Shown here: piece after piece, positions 25,720-34,313 of the stretch
Numbering within the stretch: the stretch's first letter is position 1
How the letters are laid out: every line of letters starts with the position of its first letter
Assembly: GCA_015057305.1 (NCBI GenBank)
Contig: SVES01000015.1
Coordinates: 1-64,000, forward strand
DNA length: 64,000 nt
From: Pseudobutyrivibrio ruminis
Lineage (GTDB): Bacteria > Bacillota > Clostridia > Lachnospirales > Lachnospiraceae
Direction: 5' to 3'
Translations under genes and position numbers: made by a program
The notes under the pieces: model-generated
Database searches by the model: none
Seen by the model: the letters and a program-made list of their open reading frames with translations, nothing else
What the model was told of the DNA's origin: nothing

Positions 25720-26122
25720 TTGCCTGCTCCTCCTTATCACTCTTCTTTTCTGAAAGCTGAACGCTTTCATCTCCTGTGACAACCAAGTAAACACCGAAAA
25801 TTACAATTGCTGCGCCTACTATCTTGATTAATGTCACCTTTTCGCCAAATACTATGTAGCCCCAAACAAGTCCCCATAATGTGGTAACTGCCTTGTTTGC
25901 ATAGGCTGTAATAAGTGGTAAATGCTTTAACACCTGCTGCCATGCAATAGCATAAAAGCCCAAAATACAAATAACTACTCCATAAAACAGCAAAGCTTTT
26001 ACGTAGTCTTTATCATTTAGGGCTACACCTGCTGTTTTAGAGCATATACTGTTTATTGAAAATATAAGAATAATTGCATGTAAAACAACAAACCATTTAA
26101 CAGTTTCTTTTTGGTTATTCAT
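25712..26122 (-). CDS. Half-size EamA/DMT membrane protein, first of a pair
   Basis: A 136-aa protein with four membrane helices, the last ending with GEKVTLIKIVGAAIVIFGVYL, and a charged C-terminal tail (SVQLSEKKSDKEEQAND). It shares layout with its downstream partner, with which it overlaps. The start overlaps the end of a GT4 gene by 8 bases, so the three are translationally coupled. Confidence 0.75.
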   Translation of the reverse strand: MNNQKETVKWFVVLHAIILIFSINSICSKTAGVALNDKDYVKALLFYGVVICILGFYAIAWQQVLKHLPLITAYANKAVTTLWGLVWGYIVFGEKVTLIKIVGAAIVIFGVYLVVTGDESVQLSEKKSDKEEQAND

Positions 26123-27167
26123 TAAAACCTCCTATCTGATATATCTTTTTAATTGTAGCTTTATAGTTTTCAACATCATTTACTTCTTTAGAACGGGCAA
26201 GCTGATTTTCCTTAAGCTTTTCCTGCAAGCTATCGTCTGTAAGCACTTTTACAATTCTATCTGCAAACTCACTGTCCTCACTGCACAAATAGCCATTATA
26301 GCCATCAGTAATCAAATCTACCATTCCATCAGAAGGTGTACTGATAATCGGCGTTCCAAGGGCAATTGATTCCAATGCCACCATAGGGGTTCCTTCCCAT
26401 CTGGAAGTAAGAATCATCATTTTTGAATCATGAAGCAGCTTTAATGGATTACTCATAAAGCCCAAGAAATCCACATTTTCATCAAGCTTTAACTCACTGC
26501 AAAGCTTCTTTAGCTCTGACTCATCCTCGCCTGTGCCAGCCAATGCAACCTTAATATTAGGATATTTATCTGCAACTATTCTTGTAATTTTAAGTAGACG
26601 GTGTAGATTTTTCTGGTAAACCATTCTGCCTATAAACACCAAATCATAGTTGTAGGAATTTGAATCTAATTCCATTCTCCTATGAATGTCCTCCACATCC
26701 ATAACGTTGTAGAGAACTGTGCTTTTTTTCTTTAATGGAGCATGAAACGCATATCCATCAAAGGAGCTTTTAGACACCCAAATAATATGTCGCGCCTTCA
26801 TTGCCGCATAAAAATAAGCAATAGACTTTGGTGAAATACCTCTGCTATTATAGGCATTATTGTGAATATGAGAAATAAGTGGGATGCTTCCACATGCTCT
26901 TGCTGCAAGGAAACTTGCACGCATGTCATGAGCGTGAATTACGTCAGGCTGATATGCGACAATTACCCTTTTTATTTCAGAAGTGTTTGCCACTTCAATT
27001 GGAAGAAAGTTAATGTCGCGCTCTTCTAACGCTGGTCTTATAGTGCCGTCTGGACTGCAATATGCCATCTCAACATTCGGCTCATCCTTCAACATTCCAA
27101 TTATTTGACAGACAACATTTTCTGCTCCCGAAAAAATATGGGAGGTTAGTACATGTAAAATCTTCAT
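26115..27167 (-). CDS. GT4-family glycosyltransferase
   Basis: A 350-aa GT-B enzyme. The start MKILHVLTSHIFSGAENVV is the usual glycine-rich acceptor-domain opening, and the C-terminal donor-binding block ALESIALGTPIIS is present with VFIGRMVYQKN before it. It transfers a nucleotide-activated sugar to a glycan in the cytosol. The ATG at 27167 has a GGAGA RBS; a longer in-frame opening lacks one. It follows a terminator, so it begins a short unit with the half-size EamA pair. Confidence 0.88.
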   Translation of the reverse strand: MKILHVLTSHIFSGAENVVCQIIGMLKDEPNVEMAYCSPDGTIRPALEERDINFLPIEVANTSEIKRVIVAYQPDVIHAHDMRASFLAARACGSIPLISHIHNNAYNSRGISPKSIAYFYAAMKARHIIWVSKSSFDGYAFHAPLKKKSTVLYNVMDVEDIHRRMELDSNSYNYDLVFIGRMVYQKNLHRLLKITRIVADKYPNIKVALAGTGEDESELKKLCSELKLDENVDFLGFMSNPLKLLHDSKMMILTSRWEGTPMVALESIALGTPIISTPSDGMVDLITDGYNGYLCSEDSEFADRIVKVLTDDSLQEKLKENQLARSKEVNDVENYKATIKKIYQIGGFNE

Positions 27168-27192
27168 GATTTCTCCATTAGTTTTCAAAAGA

Positions 27193-27231
27193 AGAACTGC
27201 CATTTAAACTTGCATTTATAGTGGCAGTTCT
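27193..27231 (-). terminator. Intrinsic terminator after capG
   Basis: A perfect 10-bp stem (AGAACTGCCA/TGGCAGTTCT) with a 19-base loop, followed by TCTTTTG on the minus strand. It closes the capE-capF-capG unit. Confidence 0.7.
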
Positions 27232-27241
27232 AAAATCTTTT

Positions 27242-28393
27242 TTACTTTCTCCAAACAAATCTGTCAACAACACCTGTATATGACTGAATAATCTTTACAA
27301 CCTTTGTTGACACATTTTCTTCGATATAATCAGGAACTGGTATACCGTAATCCCCTTCCTCATTCATATCAATAGCTGTGGTTACAGCTTGAAGAAGTGA
27401 GTGTTCATCTATTCCTGCTAATATGAAGCATGCCTTATCAAGTGCCTCAGGGCGCTCTGTAGAGGTACGGATACATACTGCTGGGAATGGATGTCCAATG
27501 CTTGTAAAGAAACTTGATTCCTCTGGAAGTGTACCCGAATCTGAAACCACTGCGAATGCATTCATCTGCAAGTGATTGTAGTCATGGAAGCCAAGTGGCT
27601 CATGCATACGAACCCTTGGGTCAAGCTTAAAGCCTGTAGCCTCTAATCTCTTACGGCTACGTGGGTGGCAGCTGTAGAGTATTGGCATATCATACTTTTC
27701 TGCCAGCTTATTGATTGCTGTGAAAAGTGATGTAAAATTCTTTTCTGTATCGATATTTTCCTCGCGATGGGCTGAAAGAAGAATATACTTCTTTGGCTCT
27801 AACCCAAGCTTTTCTAGAACATCAGATGCTTCGATATCTGCAAGATTCTCATGCAATACCTCTGCCATAGGAGAGCCTGTTACATATGTACGCTCCTTTG
27901 GAAGTCCGCACTCTGCAAGATATCTTCTTGCATGCTCTGAATATGCCATATTTACATCCGAAATAATATCTACAATACGACGATTTGTCTCCTCTGGAAG
28001 GCATTCGTCCTTACATCTATTTCCTGCCTCCATATGGAAGATTGGAATATGCAATCTCTTTGCAGCGATAGCTGAAAGGCAAGAGTTTGTATCTCCAAGG
28101 ATCAGCAGGGCATCTGGCTGAATCTCAACCATAAGCTCATAGCTTCTTGCTATTATATTGCCAACTGTCTGGCCTAGGTTATCGCCAACAGCATCCATAT
28201 ATACATCTGGGTCATCAAGCTTTAAGTCCTTGAAGAACACACCATTAAGATTATAGTCATAATTCTGACCTGTGTGTGCCAGGACGCAGTCGAAGTACTT
28301 GCGGCACTTCTTGATAACTGCGGCTAGCCTGATAATCTCAGGGCGAGTGCCTACTATAATTAAAAGCTTAAGTTTTCCGTTGTTTTTGAACAT
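27242..28393 (-). CDS. capG: UDP-N-acetylglucosamine 2-epimerase-type enzyme (CapG/FnlC)
   Basis: A 383-aa epimerase with the opening IVGTRPEIIRLAAVI, the NSCLSAIAAKR and HMEAGNRC blocks and the active-site LLSAHREENID. By itself it could be WecB, making UDP-ManNAc. The order capE-capF-capG directly upstream makes it the third enzyme of UDP-N-acetyl-L-fucosamine synthesis, which epimerises C2 of UDP-L-PneNAc/6-deoxytalosamine. It starts right after capF. Confidence 0.92.
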   Translation of the reverse strand: MFKNNGKLKLLIIVGTRPEIIRLAAVIKKCRKYFDCVLAHTGQNYDYNLNGVFFKDLKLDDPDVYMDAVGDNLGQTVGNIIARSYELMVEIQPDALLILGDTNSCLSAIAAKRLHIPIFHMEAGNRCKDECLPEETNRRIVDIISDVNMAYSEHARRYLAECGLPKERTYVTGSPMAEVLHENLADIEASDVLEKLGLEPKKYILLSAHREENIDTEKNFTSLFTAINKLAEKYDMPILYSCHPRSRKRLEATGFKLDPRVRMHEPLGFHDYNHLQMNAFAVVSDSGTLPEESSFFTSIGHPFPAVCIRTSTERPEALDKACFILAGIDEHSLLQAVTTAIDMNEEGDYGIPVPDYIEENVSTKVVKIIQSYTGVVDRFVWRK

Positions 28394-29614
28394 CTATACT
28401 TCCTCTCTATATGTATCAGGTCTATCTGACTCCAGCAGTTCGTTGGCCCACATAAGGGTTACGAGGTCGGCGGAGTCGGATAGGTTGATAATGTTGTGTG
28501 CGTAGCCTGGCAGCATGTGGACGGCCTGAATTTTTTCACCACTTACCTCGAATTCAATCACTGGGTAAGGCTGACCGTTTTCATCTAACCCTACACGGCG
28601 CTGCTGGATAAGGCCATGGCCTGAGACAACAATAAAAATTTCCCACTTTGTGTGGTGCCAGTGCTGCCCCTTTGTGATGCCAGGTTTACTTATATTTACT
28701 GAAAACTGTCCATGTTCAGCAGTTTTCAGAAGCTCCGTAAAAGCCCCACGGTTGTCCACGTTCATCTTCAAATCAAAGCATGTCTTATCCTTTGGAAGGT
28801 AGCTAAGGTATGTGCTATAAAGCTTCTTAGCAAAGCTACCACTAGGAATATCTGGCATCATTAGTGTGCTAGGCTGAGCCACAAAGCTATCAAGTAGCTC
28901 TACAATCTCACCAAGGGTCACATGATGTGATACTGGCACATAGCAGTAACGTCCAACCGTATCAGGAACTACCTGCCCATCCTCATCAAAATCGCAATGG
29001 TGCTCATTACCACGGAGAGCATCTACCATTTCGTTTACTAAGTCATCTATGTATACTAGCTCCAGCTCTGTAGTTGGGTCATTAACAACAATATCCAATC
29101 CATTGGCCTTGTTGTTACAGAATGTGGCAACTGCAGAATTGTAATTTGGTCTGCACCATTTTCCAAATAGATTTGGGAAACGATAAACAAGAACCTTTGC
29201 CCCTGTATCTTTGCTATATTTAAAGAAAAGCTCCTCACCTGCCAGCTTACTTTTGCCATAATCGCTGCCCGCATATCTTCCAAGCAATGTTGCCTGAATA
29301 GATGAAGAAAGCATTACTGGGCAAGTGTTGCCATGCTTCTTAAGTGTATCCAATAAAGTGCTGGCAAATCCAAAATTGCCCTCCATAAATTCTGATGTGT
29401 CCTTAGGGCGATTTACCCCAGCAAGATTGAATACAAAATCACAGTCACTGCAATAAGCATCCAATTCTTCCTGGGTAGAATCCTTATCATATTCATATAT
29501 GATAATTTCATCATCTATGCCATGGAATTTGTCTCTGCCATCAGCAGCACATTTCAGTGTCTCTACTAAATTTTTACCAACAAATCCGGCTGCACCGGTG
29601 ACTAATATCTTCAT
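28394..29614 (-). CDS. capF: CapF-type bifunctional reductase/epimerase with cupin domain
   Basis: A 406-aa enzyme. Residues 1 to about 280 form a short-chain reductase with TGAAGFVGKNLVETL and the SDYGKSKLAGE (YxxxK) active site. Residues about 290-400 form a cupin (PGITKGQHWHHTKWEIF) with the metal-binding histidines. In Staphylococcus aureus CapF the cupin epimerises C3 and the reductase reduces C4 to give UDP-6-deoxy-L-talosamine derivative. The gene overlaps the capE stop by one base. Confidence 0.93.
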   Translation of the reverse strand: MKILVTGAAGFVGKNLVETLKCAADGRDKFHGIDDEIIIYEYDKDSTQEELDAYCSDCDFVFNLAGVNRPKDTSEFMEGNFGFASTLLDTLKKHGNTCPVMLSSSIQATLLGRYAGSDYGKSKLAGEELFFKYSKDTGAKVLVYRFPNLFGKWCRPNYNSAVATFCNNKANGLDIVVNDPTTELELVYIDDLVNEMVDALRGNEHHCDFDEDGQVVPDTVGRYCYVPVSHHVTLGEIVELLDSFVAQPSTLMMPDIPSGSFAKKLYSTYLSYLPKDKTCFDLKMNVDNRGAFTELLKTAEHGQFSVNISKPGITKGQHWHHTKWEIFIVVSGHGLIQQRRVGLDENGQPYPVIEFEVSGEKIQAVHMLPGYAHNIINLSDSADLVTLMWANELLESDRPDTYREEV

Positions 29615-30657
29615 TATTTATTCCAATTTTCTAACATCTCTCTAACATAATCAGTAGTCATAATCTTATCAACAGTGCCAGCTACATCAAGACGCTTTGT
29701 GTTGTGTGATGTATAAGCCTCAGCTGCCATAGTGTGAACCTGGCCATCAACAAAGAACTTGTCGTAGTTAAGGTCACGTCCGTCAGGAAGTACGCGATAG
29801 TAATTTCCCATATCCACTGAACGAACACACTCTTCGTTTGTCATAAGTGTTTCGAATAATTTCTCGCCGTGACGTGTACCGATAATCTTGGTACCTGTAT
29901 CTCCAAAGAGCTGCTGAACAGCCTTTGCAAGGTCTCCAATTGTAGAAGCATCAGACTTCTGAACAAATAAGTCACCTGGCTCGCCGTGCTCGAATGCAAA
30001 CATAACAAGAGCAACAGCCTCATCAAGGTTCATAAGGAAACGTGTCATGCTTGGATCTGTGATAGTGATTGGATTTCCTGCCTTTATCTGATCGATAAAA
30101 AGAGGAATAACTGAGCCACGAGAACACATAACATTGCCATAACGTGTTGTACAAATTGTAGTTTTACCAGCGGCTACACGGGCATTTGCGCCGATTACCT
30201 TTTCCATCATAGCCTTGCTGATGCCCATTGCATTGATTGGGTAAGCAGCCTTGTCTGTTGAAAGGCAAACCACACGTTGTACCCCAGCCTCTACAGCTGC
30301 GTGAAGCACATTGTCAGTACCCTCTACATTAGTGCGAACAGCTTCCATTGGGAAAAACTCACATGATGGCACCTGCTTAAGTGCTGCTGCATGGAAGATG
30401 AAATCAACACCTGGCATAGCATCCTGCACTGAGCGCATGTTACGAACATCGCCAATATAGAACTTTACCTTGCCTGCAAGGTCTGGATGCTCAGCCTGAA
30501 GCTGATGTCTCATATCATCCTGTTTTTTCTCATCACGGGAAAAAATACGAATTTCCTTTAAATCAGAATCTAGAAAATGTTTTAGCACAGTGCTGCCGAA
30601 TGAGCCTGTACCTCCAGTAATCATAAGTGTCTTATCTTTGAATAATTCACAATTCAT
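29614..30657 (-). CDS. capE: CapE-type UDP-GlcNAc 4,6-dehydratase/5-epimerase
   Basis: A 347-aa SDR enzyme and the first step of UDP-L-FucNAc synthesis. The Rossmann opening is MITGGTGSFGSTVLKHF. The active-site block LSTDKAAYPINAMGISKAM has Met in place of the usual Tyr of YxxxK, as in CapE and FlaA1. It begins a three-gene unit with capF and capG. A promoter is proposed at 30715-30741. RBS AAGGAG lies before the ATG. Confidence 0.95.
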   Translation of the reverse strand: MNCELFKDKTLMITGGTGSFGSTVLKHFLDSDLKEIRIFSRDEKKQDDMRHQLQAEHPDLAGKVKFYIGDVRNMRSVQDAMPGVDFIFHAAALKQVPSCEFFPMEAVRTNVEGTDNVLHAAVEAGVQRVVCLSTDKAAYPINAMGISKAMMEKVIGANARVAAGKTTICTTRYGNVMCSRGSVIPLFIDQIKAGNPITITDPSMTRFLMNLDEAVALVMFAFEHGEPGDLFVQKSDASTIGDLAKAVQQLFGDTGTKIIGTRHGEKLFETLMTNEECVRSVDMGNYYRVLPDGRDLNYDKFFVDGQVHTMAAEAYTSHNTKRLDVAGTVDKIMTTDYVREMLENWNK

Positions 30658-30714
30658 AATCTAACTCCTTAGTATATCTATAAATAATTAACTTATCTGT
30701 AAACAATCTTTGTT

Positions 30715-30741
30715 ATTATATCACATATTTACATGAGGCAA
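30715..30741 (-). promoter_or_regulatory. Putative internal promoter upstream of capE
   Basis: Minus strand -35 TTGCCT (30736-30741), 15-base spacer, -10 TATAAT (30715-30720), about 60 bases before the capE start. The spacer is slightly short; shifting the -35 box by one base gives 16. Confidence 0.5.
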
Positions 30742-30747
30742 AATGCT

Positions 30748-31161
30748 TTACAGTTTTTCGATTACGCCCTTCATTACAAAGAAATTTAGCACCATTGTAA
30801 ATGGTGTAATAAATATCTTTGCAATTATTCCGGAAAACTTAACTACAATAGCCCAAGATATATTTGTAACTATAAAGCTATCCACAACTCCAAGCACCTT
30901 TGATGCTAGTGTTATGAGTATAAACTGATATAGGATATAAATAATATATTTTACCCATAGTGGTATCTTGCTATTATTTTTAAAGACCTTCCTGGTGGCA
31001 AAAATGAAAACAAAGGTCACACCTACCCAGGAGCTTATAAAATTGTTAATACTGTGGTTTGCAGAAACAAATCCCAGTAATATAAATATACAAAAATCTA
31101 ATAACCAGCCAATACCGCTCAGCCCCACAAATTTAATGGCCTGCATTAATAACTTTTTCAT
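30748..31161 (-). CDS. GtrA-family membrane protein
   Basis: A 137-aa protein with four membrane helices and the GtrA opening MQAIKFVGLSGIGWLLDFCIF. GtrA proteins are thought to flip undecaprenyl-phosphate-linked sugars made by GtrB. The only GtrB-like enzyme seen is at 22.6 kb. The gene is 18 bases after a nucleotidyltransferase gene and just upstream of the capE promoter. Confidence 0.85.
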   Translation of the reverse strand: MKKLLMQAIKFVGLSGIGWLLDFCIFILLGFVSANHSINNFISSWVGVTFVFIFATRKVFKNNSKIPLWVKYIIYILYQFILITLASKVLGVVDSFIVTNISWAIVVKFSGIIAKIFITPFTMVLNFFVMKGVIEKL

Positions 31162-31179
31162 TTCAAGTAAAATCCTTTA

Positions 31180-31911
31180 TTATTCGTTCAAAAATGCCTG
31201 TAGTTCTTCTGGTGTGCCCAACACATGTACCCGCTCCGGCGCTATATCAGATATGTATATTTCTCCACCCTTTGACAATAGATAATCATATAGTGGTGCC
31301 ACATACTTTTCACCATTTACAAGCTCTCTAGTCTTTGAGTAATACTCATTGTATAAATCTTCGTAAAGACCGCAGGTCTTAAAATAATATGCACCTAAAG
31401 TGCAATAATTTGAAATACGCTGCTTTTCTTTTATTTCTACTACCTTGCCAGAATCATCAAGTCTTACAAAGCTCCAGTGATCTCCCTCAGCCTGAAAGCA
31501 AGGGATAAAGCCATCCCCCTTGAGTTCGGCTGAGTTCATCTCTCCTGCCTCCACATAAGTATCAATATTATAAATCAATAATGCATTTTCCCTTTTCCAA
31601 AACTCAGCGGCCTTCATTGCTGTGGTAGCCTGCCCATCTGTCAGATAGTCGAGTATGATGACATGATAGTTTTCTATGCCAAGCTCCTGGCACTTGTTAT
31701 CTATGAAGCCTTTAACATCATTTTCCTCATCTGCCATGGCGATAAAAACATACTGATTCACATCAGCCTTGTATCCATCCAAGCTAATCAGCGACCATTC
31801 AAATAATGTCTTGCCTTTGGCCTCAATCATATATTTAGGAACATTGTAACCCGCTTTTCTAAAGCGAGACCCAAGGCCACCCATTGTAATAACTACATCG
31901 ATTTTGTTCAT
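31180..31911 (-). CDS. Sugar-phosphate nucleotidyltransferase-like protein
   Basis: A 243-aa GT-A-type nucleotidyltransferase. The opening VVITMGGLGSRFRKAGYNVPKYMIEAKG carries the GxGxR nucleotide loop and the PK lysine, and a metal-binding aspartate lies in LIYNIDTYVEAG. It would activate a sugar or alcohol phosphate as an NDP derivative. It resembles proteins found next to HAD and kinase-like genes in capsule clusters, and such genes (33.9 and 34.3 kb) are close by. The substrate is unknown. Confidence 0.82.
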   Translation of the reverse strand: MNKIDVVITMGGLGSRFRKAGYNVPKYMIEAKGKTLFEWSLISLDGYKADVNQYVFIAMADEENDVKGFIDNKCQELGIENYHVIILDYLTDGQATTAMKAAEFWKRENALLIYNIDTYVEAGEMNSAELKGDGFIPCFQAEGDHWSFVRLDDSGKVVEIKEKQRISNYCTLGAYYFKTCGLYEDLYNEYYSKTRELVNGEKYVAPLYDYLLSKGGEIYISDIAPERVHVLGTPEELQAFLNE

Positions 31912-31938
31912 ATATACTCCCTTTCTATAATCAACAAC

Positions 31939-33237
31939 TTACTCAAAGCAAGCTCTAACAACTTCTATGATTCTATCCTGCTGTTCAGGTGTCATTTTAT
32001 TATCACTAGGCAAACATAGACCACGAGCAAATATATCACTGCCCATATCAAGAGGATTTCCGTCAGCGCCTAGAGCACCACCTGCAATATAAGCATTAGT
32101 CACCGCTCTACCGTTGCCCTCACGTGTGATAAATGGGTTTAATCTGTATATTGGTTGCATATGCATAGGCTTCCAAATAGGACGGCCTTCGGCATTTATG
32201 CTAGAAATTGCATCTAAAATTTCTGTAGGACAGCTCTTACCATGCTCTGGTGTGAATAACACATCCTGTTCTCCGCGCACCTGTGGACACATGGTATCCT
32301 TATCAATAATCAGACATGACAACCAATAGTTTGGCTCAGAATTTTCAAAATCAATAGGATTCATCTGGACTGGAAGTCCCTTAAATCCATCGCGATATCT
32401 CTCATAAATGGCCTTTTTCTGAGCAATATGCTCCTCCAAATGTGGAAACTGCCCTCTAATTACACCTGCAATAACATTGCTCATTCTGTAATTGTAGCCA
32501 AGCTCCTCATGCTGATACCAGCTAGCTGCCTCTCTAGCCTGAGTTGACCATTTACGAACCTTTTCAGCTGCAGCTTTGTCATTTGTAAGGAAGCAACCGC
32601 CTGCTGAGCCAGTTATAATCTTGTTTCCATTAAATGAAATAGTATTATACTTTCCAAATGTACCAGTCTGAACACCTTTGTAGGTTGCACCTAAAGATTC
32701 TGCAGCATCCTCAACTAAAATGGCACCATGTTTTTTAATGATAGCATTTAACTCATCAATCTTACCTGGTGTTCCATAAAGATGAGCGCAAACAACTACT
32801 TTTACATCTGGGTAAATTTCAAATGCTTTTTCCAAGGCTACTGGGTCCATATTCCAAGTATCAGGTTCTGTGTCAATAAATACTGGTATACCACCTTCAT
32901 ACACAACTGGATTTACTGTGGCATCAAATGTCATATCTGTACAGAATACATGATGACCTTCAAGGGCTCCATGACCTACCATTGGCATACCATATGCTTC
33001 TATACCAGCCAATTTGCAAGAAAGATGTAGACTTGCTGTACCCGCTGAAAGAGCCACCGCATATTTAACCCCAACCTTCTCAGCTGCCATTTTTTCAACT
33101 TCATTTAAATTAGCACCAACTGTAGACATCCAATTAGTATCATATGCTTCTTGCACATATTTGATTTCTTCACCGTGCATGGTTGGTGAAGATAGCCAAA
33201 CCTTATCTTCAAATTTTTCAATGTTTTTTGTGTACAT
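31939..33237 (-). CDS. DegT/DnrJ/EryC1-type PLP aminotransferase
   Basis: A 432-aa sugar aminotransferase. The opening VWLSSPTMHGEEIKYV and ALSAGTASLHL are typical, and the PLP lysine is in SFNGNKIITGSAGG. VEDAAESLGATYKG carries the PLP-binding Asp. It would convert a UDP-4-keto-sugar into a 4-amino sugar, as PglE does. Length is slightly above the usual 370-400, with an insertion near VLFTPEHGKSCPTEIL. It is followed at 22 kb by a PglD-like acetyltransferase and preceded at 38.6 kb by a PglF-like dehydratase. Confidence 0.9.
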   Translation of the reverse strand: MYTKNIEKFEDKVWLSSPTMHGEEIKYVQEAYDTNWMSTVGANLNEVEKMAAEKVGVKYAVALSAGTASLHLSCKLAGIEAYGMPMVGHGALEGHHVFCTDMTFDATVNPVVYEGGIPVFIDTEPDTWNMDPVALEKAFEIYPDVKVVVCAHLYGTPGKIDELNAIIKKHGAILVEDAAESLGATYKGVQTGTFGKYNTISFNGNKIITGSAGGCFLTNDKAAAEKVRKWSTQAREAASWYQHEELGYNYRMSNVIAGVIRGQFPHLEEHIAQKKAIYERYRDGFKGLPVQMNPIDFENSEPNYWLSCLIIDKDTMCPQVRGEQDVLFTPEHGKSCPTEILDAISSINAEGRPIWKPMHMQPIYRLNPFITREGNGRAVTNAYIAGGALGADGNPLDMGSDIFARGLCLPSDNKMTPEQQDRIIEVVRACFE

Positions 33238-33256
33238 AAAAAATCATCTCCATTTC

Positions 33257-33895
33257 TTAGTATGGCGGTTGCCATGTAGCTTCTACACCTTCTGGTGTGC
33301 CCTGAAAATACTCCATTGTAGCTGAAGTAGCAGAGCTTATGCCTTCTTTTTTTACTACCGTTTTAACTGTATCTATAATAATCCGCACATCACCTAAAAA
33401 TGTAATATGCTCTGTATACCATACATCCATAGCAAATTTGTCTTCCCAGCTGACAGAATTACGACCATGAGCCTGCGCATAGCCAGTAAGTCCTGGGCGC
33501 ACATCATGTCTGTGCTTTTGAAACTCGTTATATCTGTCTAGGTATTCCACCAAAAGAGGTCTTGGACCAATAATTGCCATTTGTCCAACTAATATATTGA
33601 ATAGCTCCGGTAATTCGTCTAAGGATGTGCTTCGCAAAAATCTACCATACTTGTTTAAACGAACATCATCAGGCAAAAGATTACCATCTGCATCTCTCCT
33701 GTTATCCATGGTTCTAAACTTAATTAGTTTAAATATTTTTTCATTTTTCCCAGGACGCCTTTGGGTAAAGAAAGGATTTCCGCCCATAAAGATAGCCCCA
33801 AGAATAATCAATATCAATAACAATGGAGAAAGTATCACTATTCCTGCTAAGGATAAAACAAAATCAATTAGTCTTTTAAAAAAATTTTTATACAT
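33257..33895 (-). CDS. Monotopic phosphoglycosyl transferase (PglC/WbaP-type sugar transferase)
   Basis: A 212-aa enzyme that starts glycan assembly by moving a sugar-1-phosphate from a UDP-sugar to undecaprenyl phosphate. It has one re-entrant N-terminal helix (about 8-32), KFRTMDN, and the catalytic STSLDELPEL Asp-Glu pair, then GPRPLLVEYL. The short form matches PglC, which primes with UDP-diNAcBac, rather than the longer WbaP. The ATG at 33895 has GAGG upstream; the longer frame lacks a convincing site. Sugar specificity is not certain. Confidence 0.92.
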   Translation of the reverse strand: MYKNFFKRLIDFVLSLAGIVILSPLLLILIILGAIFMGGNPFFTQRRPGKNEKIFKLIKFRTMDNRRDADGNLLPDDVRLNKYGRFLRSTSLDELPELFNILVGQMAIIGPRPLLVEYLDRYNEFQKHRHDVRPGLTGYAQAHGRNSVSWEDKFAMDVWYTEHITFLGDVRIIIDTVKTVVKKEGISSATSATMEYFQGTPEGVEATWQPPY

Positions 33896-33920
33896 TGTAT
33901 CCTCAATCCCATTAAATGTA

Positions 33921-34313
33921 TTAATGTTGACGTGACTTCTCACAAATCTCTGCTAATTCCTCTGGCGTATGATTCAAAAACTCATCTGGTCTGACAGAAC
34001 GGTCATCTACATAAAAGCCTTTATGTCCTGGCCAAACCTTGCCATAGACTATTTCATCATATGGAATATCCCATTTTTCAAGCCATGCACTAAGCACAGC
34101 AGCTGTGTGCTTATTGATGAGACCTAGATTTCCATTATAGGTCTTCATGTTGCGGGATGTATAAAGTACAATCTTGGCTCCATTTTCCTTGTAATATCTA
34201 AGCTTTTCGATCATATCTGGGTATGGAACTAAATCCTCATATTTTTCATCCTTCTTTTTGATGGGACAAAGTGTGCCATCAATGTCAAATACAAATGAAT
34301 AGTCCTTAAACAT
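33921..34313 (-). CDS. HAD-superfamily phosphatase of a capsule cluster
   Basis: A 130-aa HAD hydrolase with the nucleophile motif FVFDIDGTLCP, motif II in VLYTSRN, and the last acidic motif in FYVDDRSVRPDE. Small HAD phosphatases like this sit beside sugar nucleotidyltransferase and kinase-like genes in capsule loci. The ATG at 34313 has AAGGAG about 10 bases upstream and overlaps the kinase-like stop by 8 bases. A TTG three codons upstream is an alternative. The substrate is unknown. Confidence 0.85.
   Translation of the reverse strand: MFKDYSFVFDIDGTLCPIKKKDEKYEDLVPYPDMIEKLRYYKENGAKIVLYTSRNMKTYNGNLGLINKHTAAVLSAWLEKWDIPYDEIVYGKVWPGHKGFYVDDRSVRPDEFLNHTPEELAEICEKSRQH

Noticed and set aside
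27242-28393. WecB making UDP-ManNAc
   Set aside because: The family is shared, but the capE-capF-capG order favours the FucNAc pathway.
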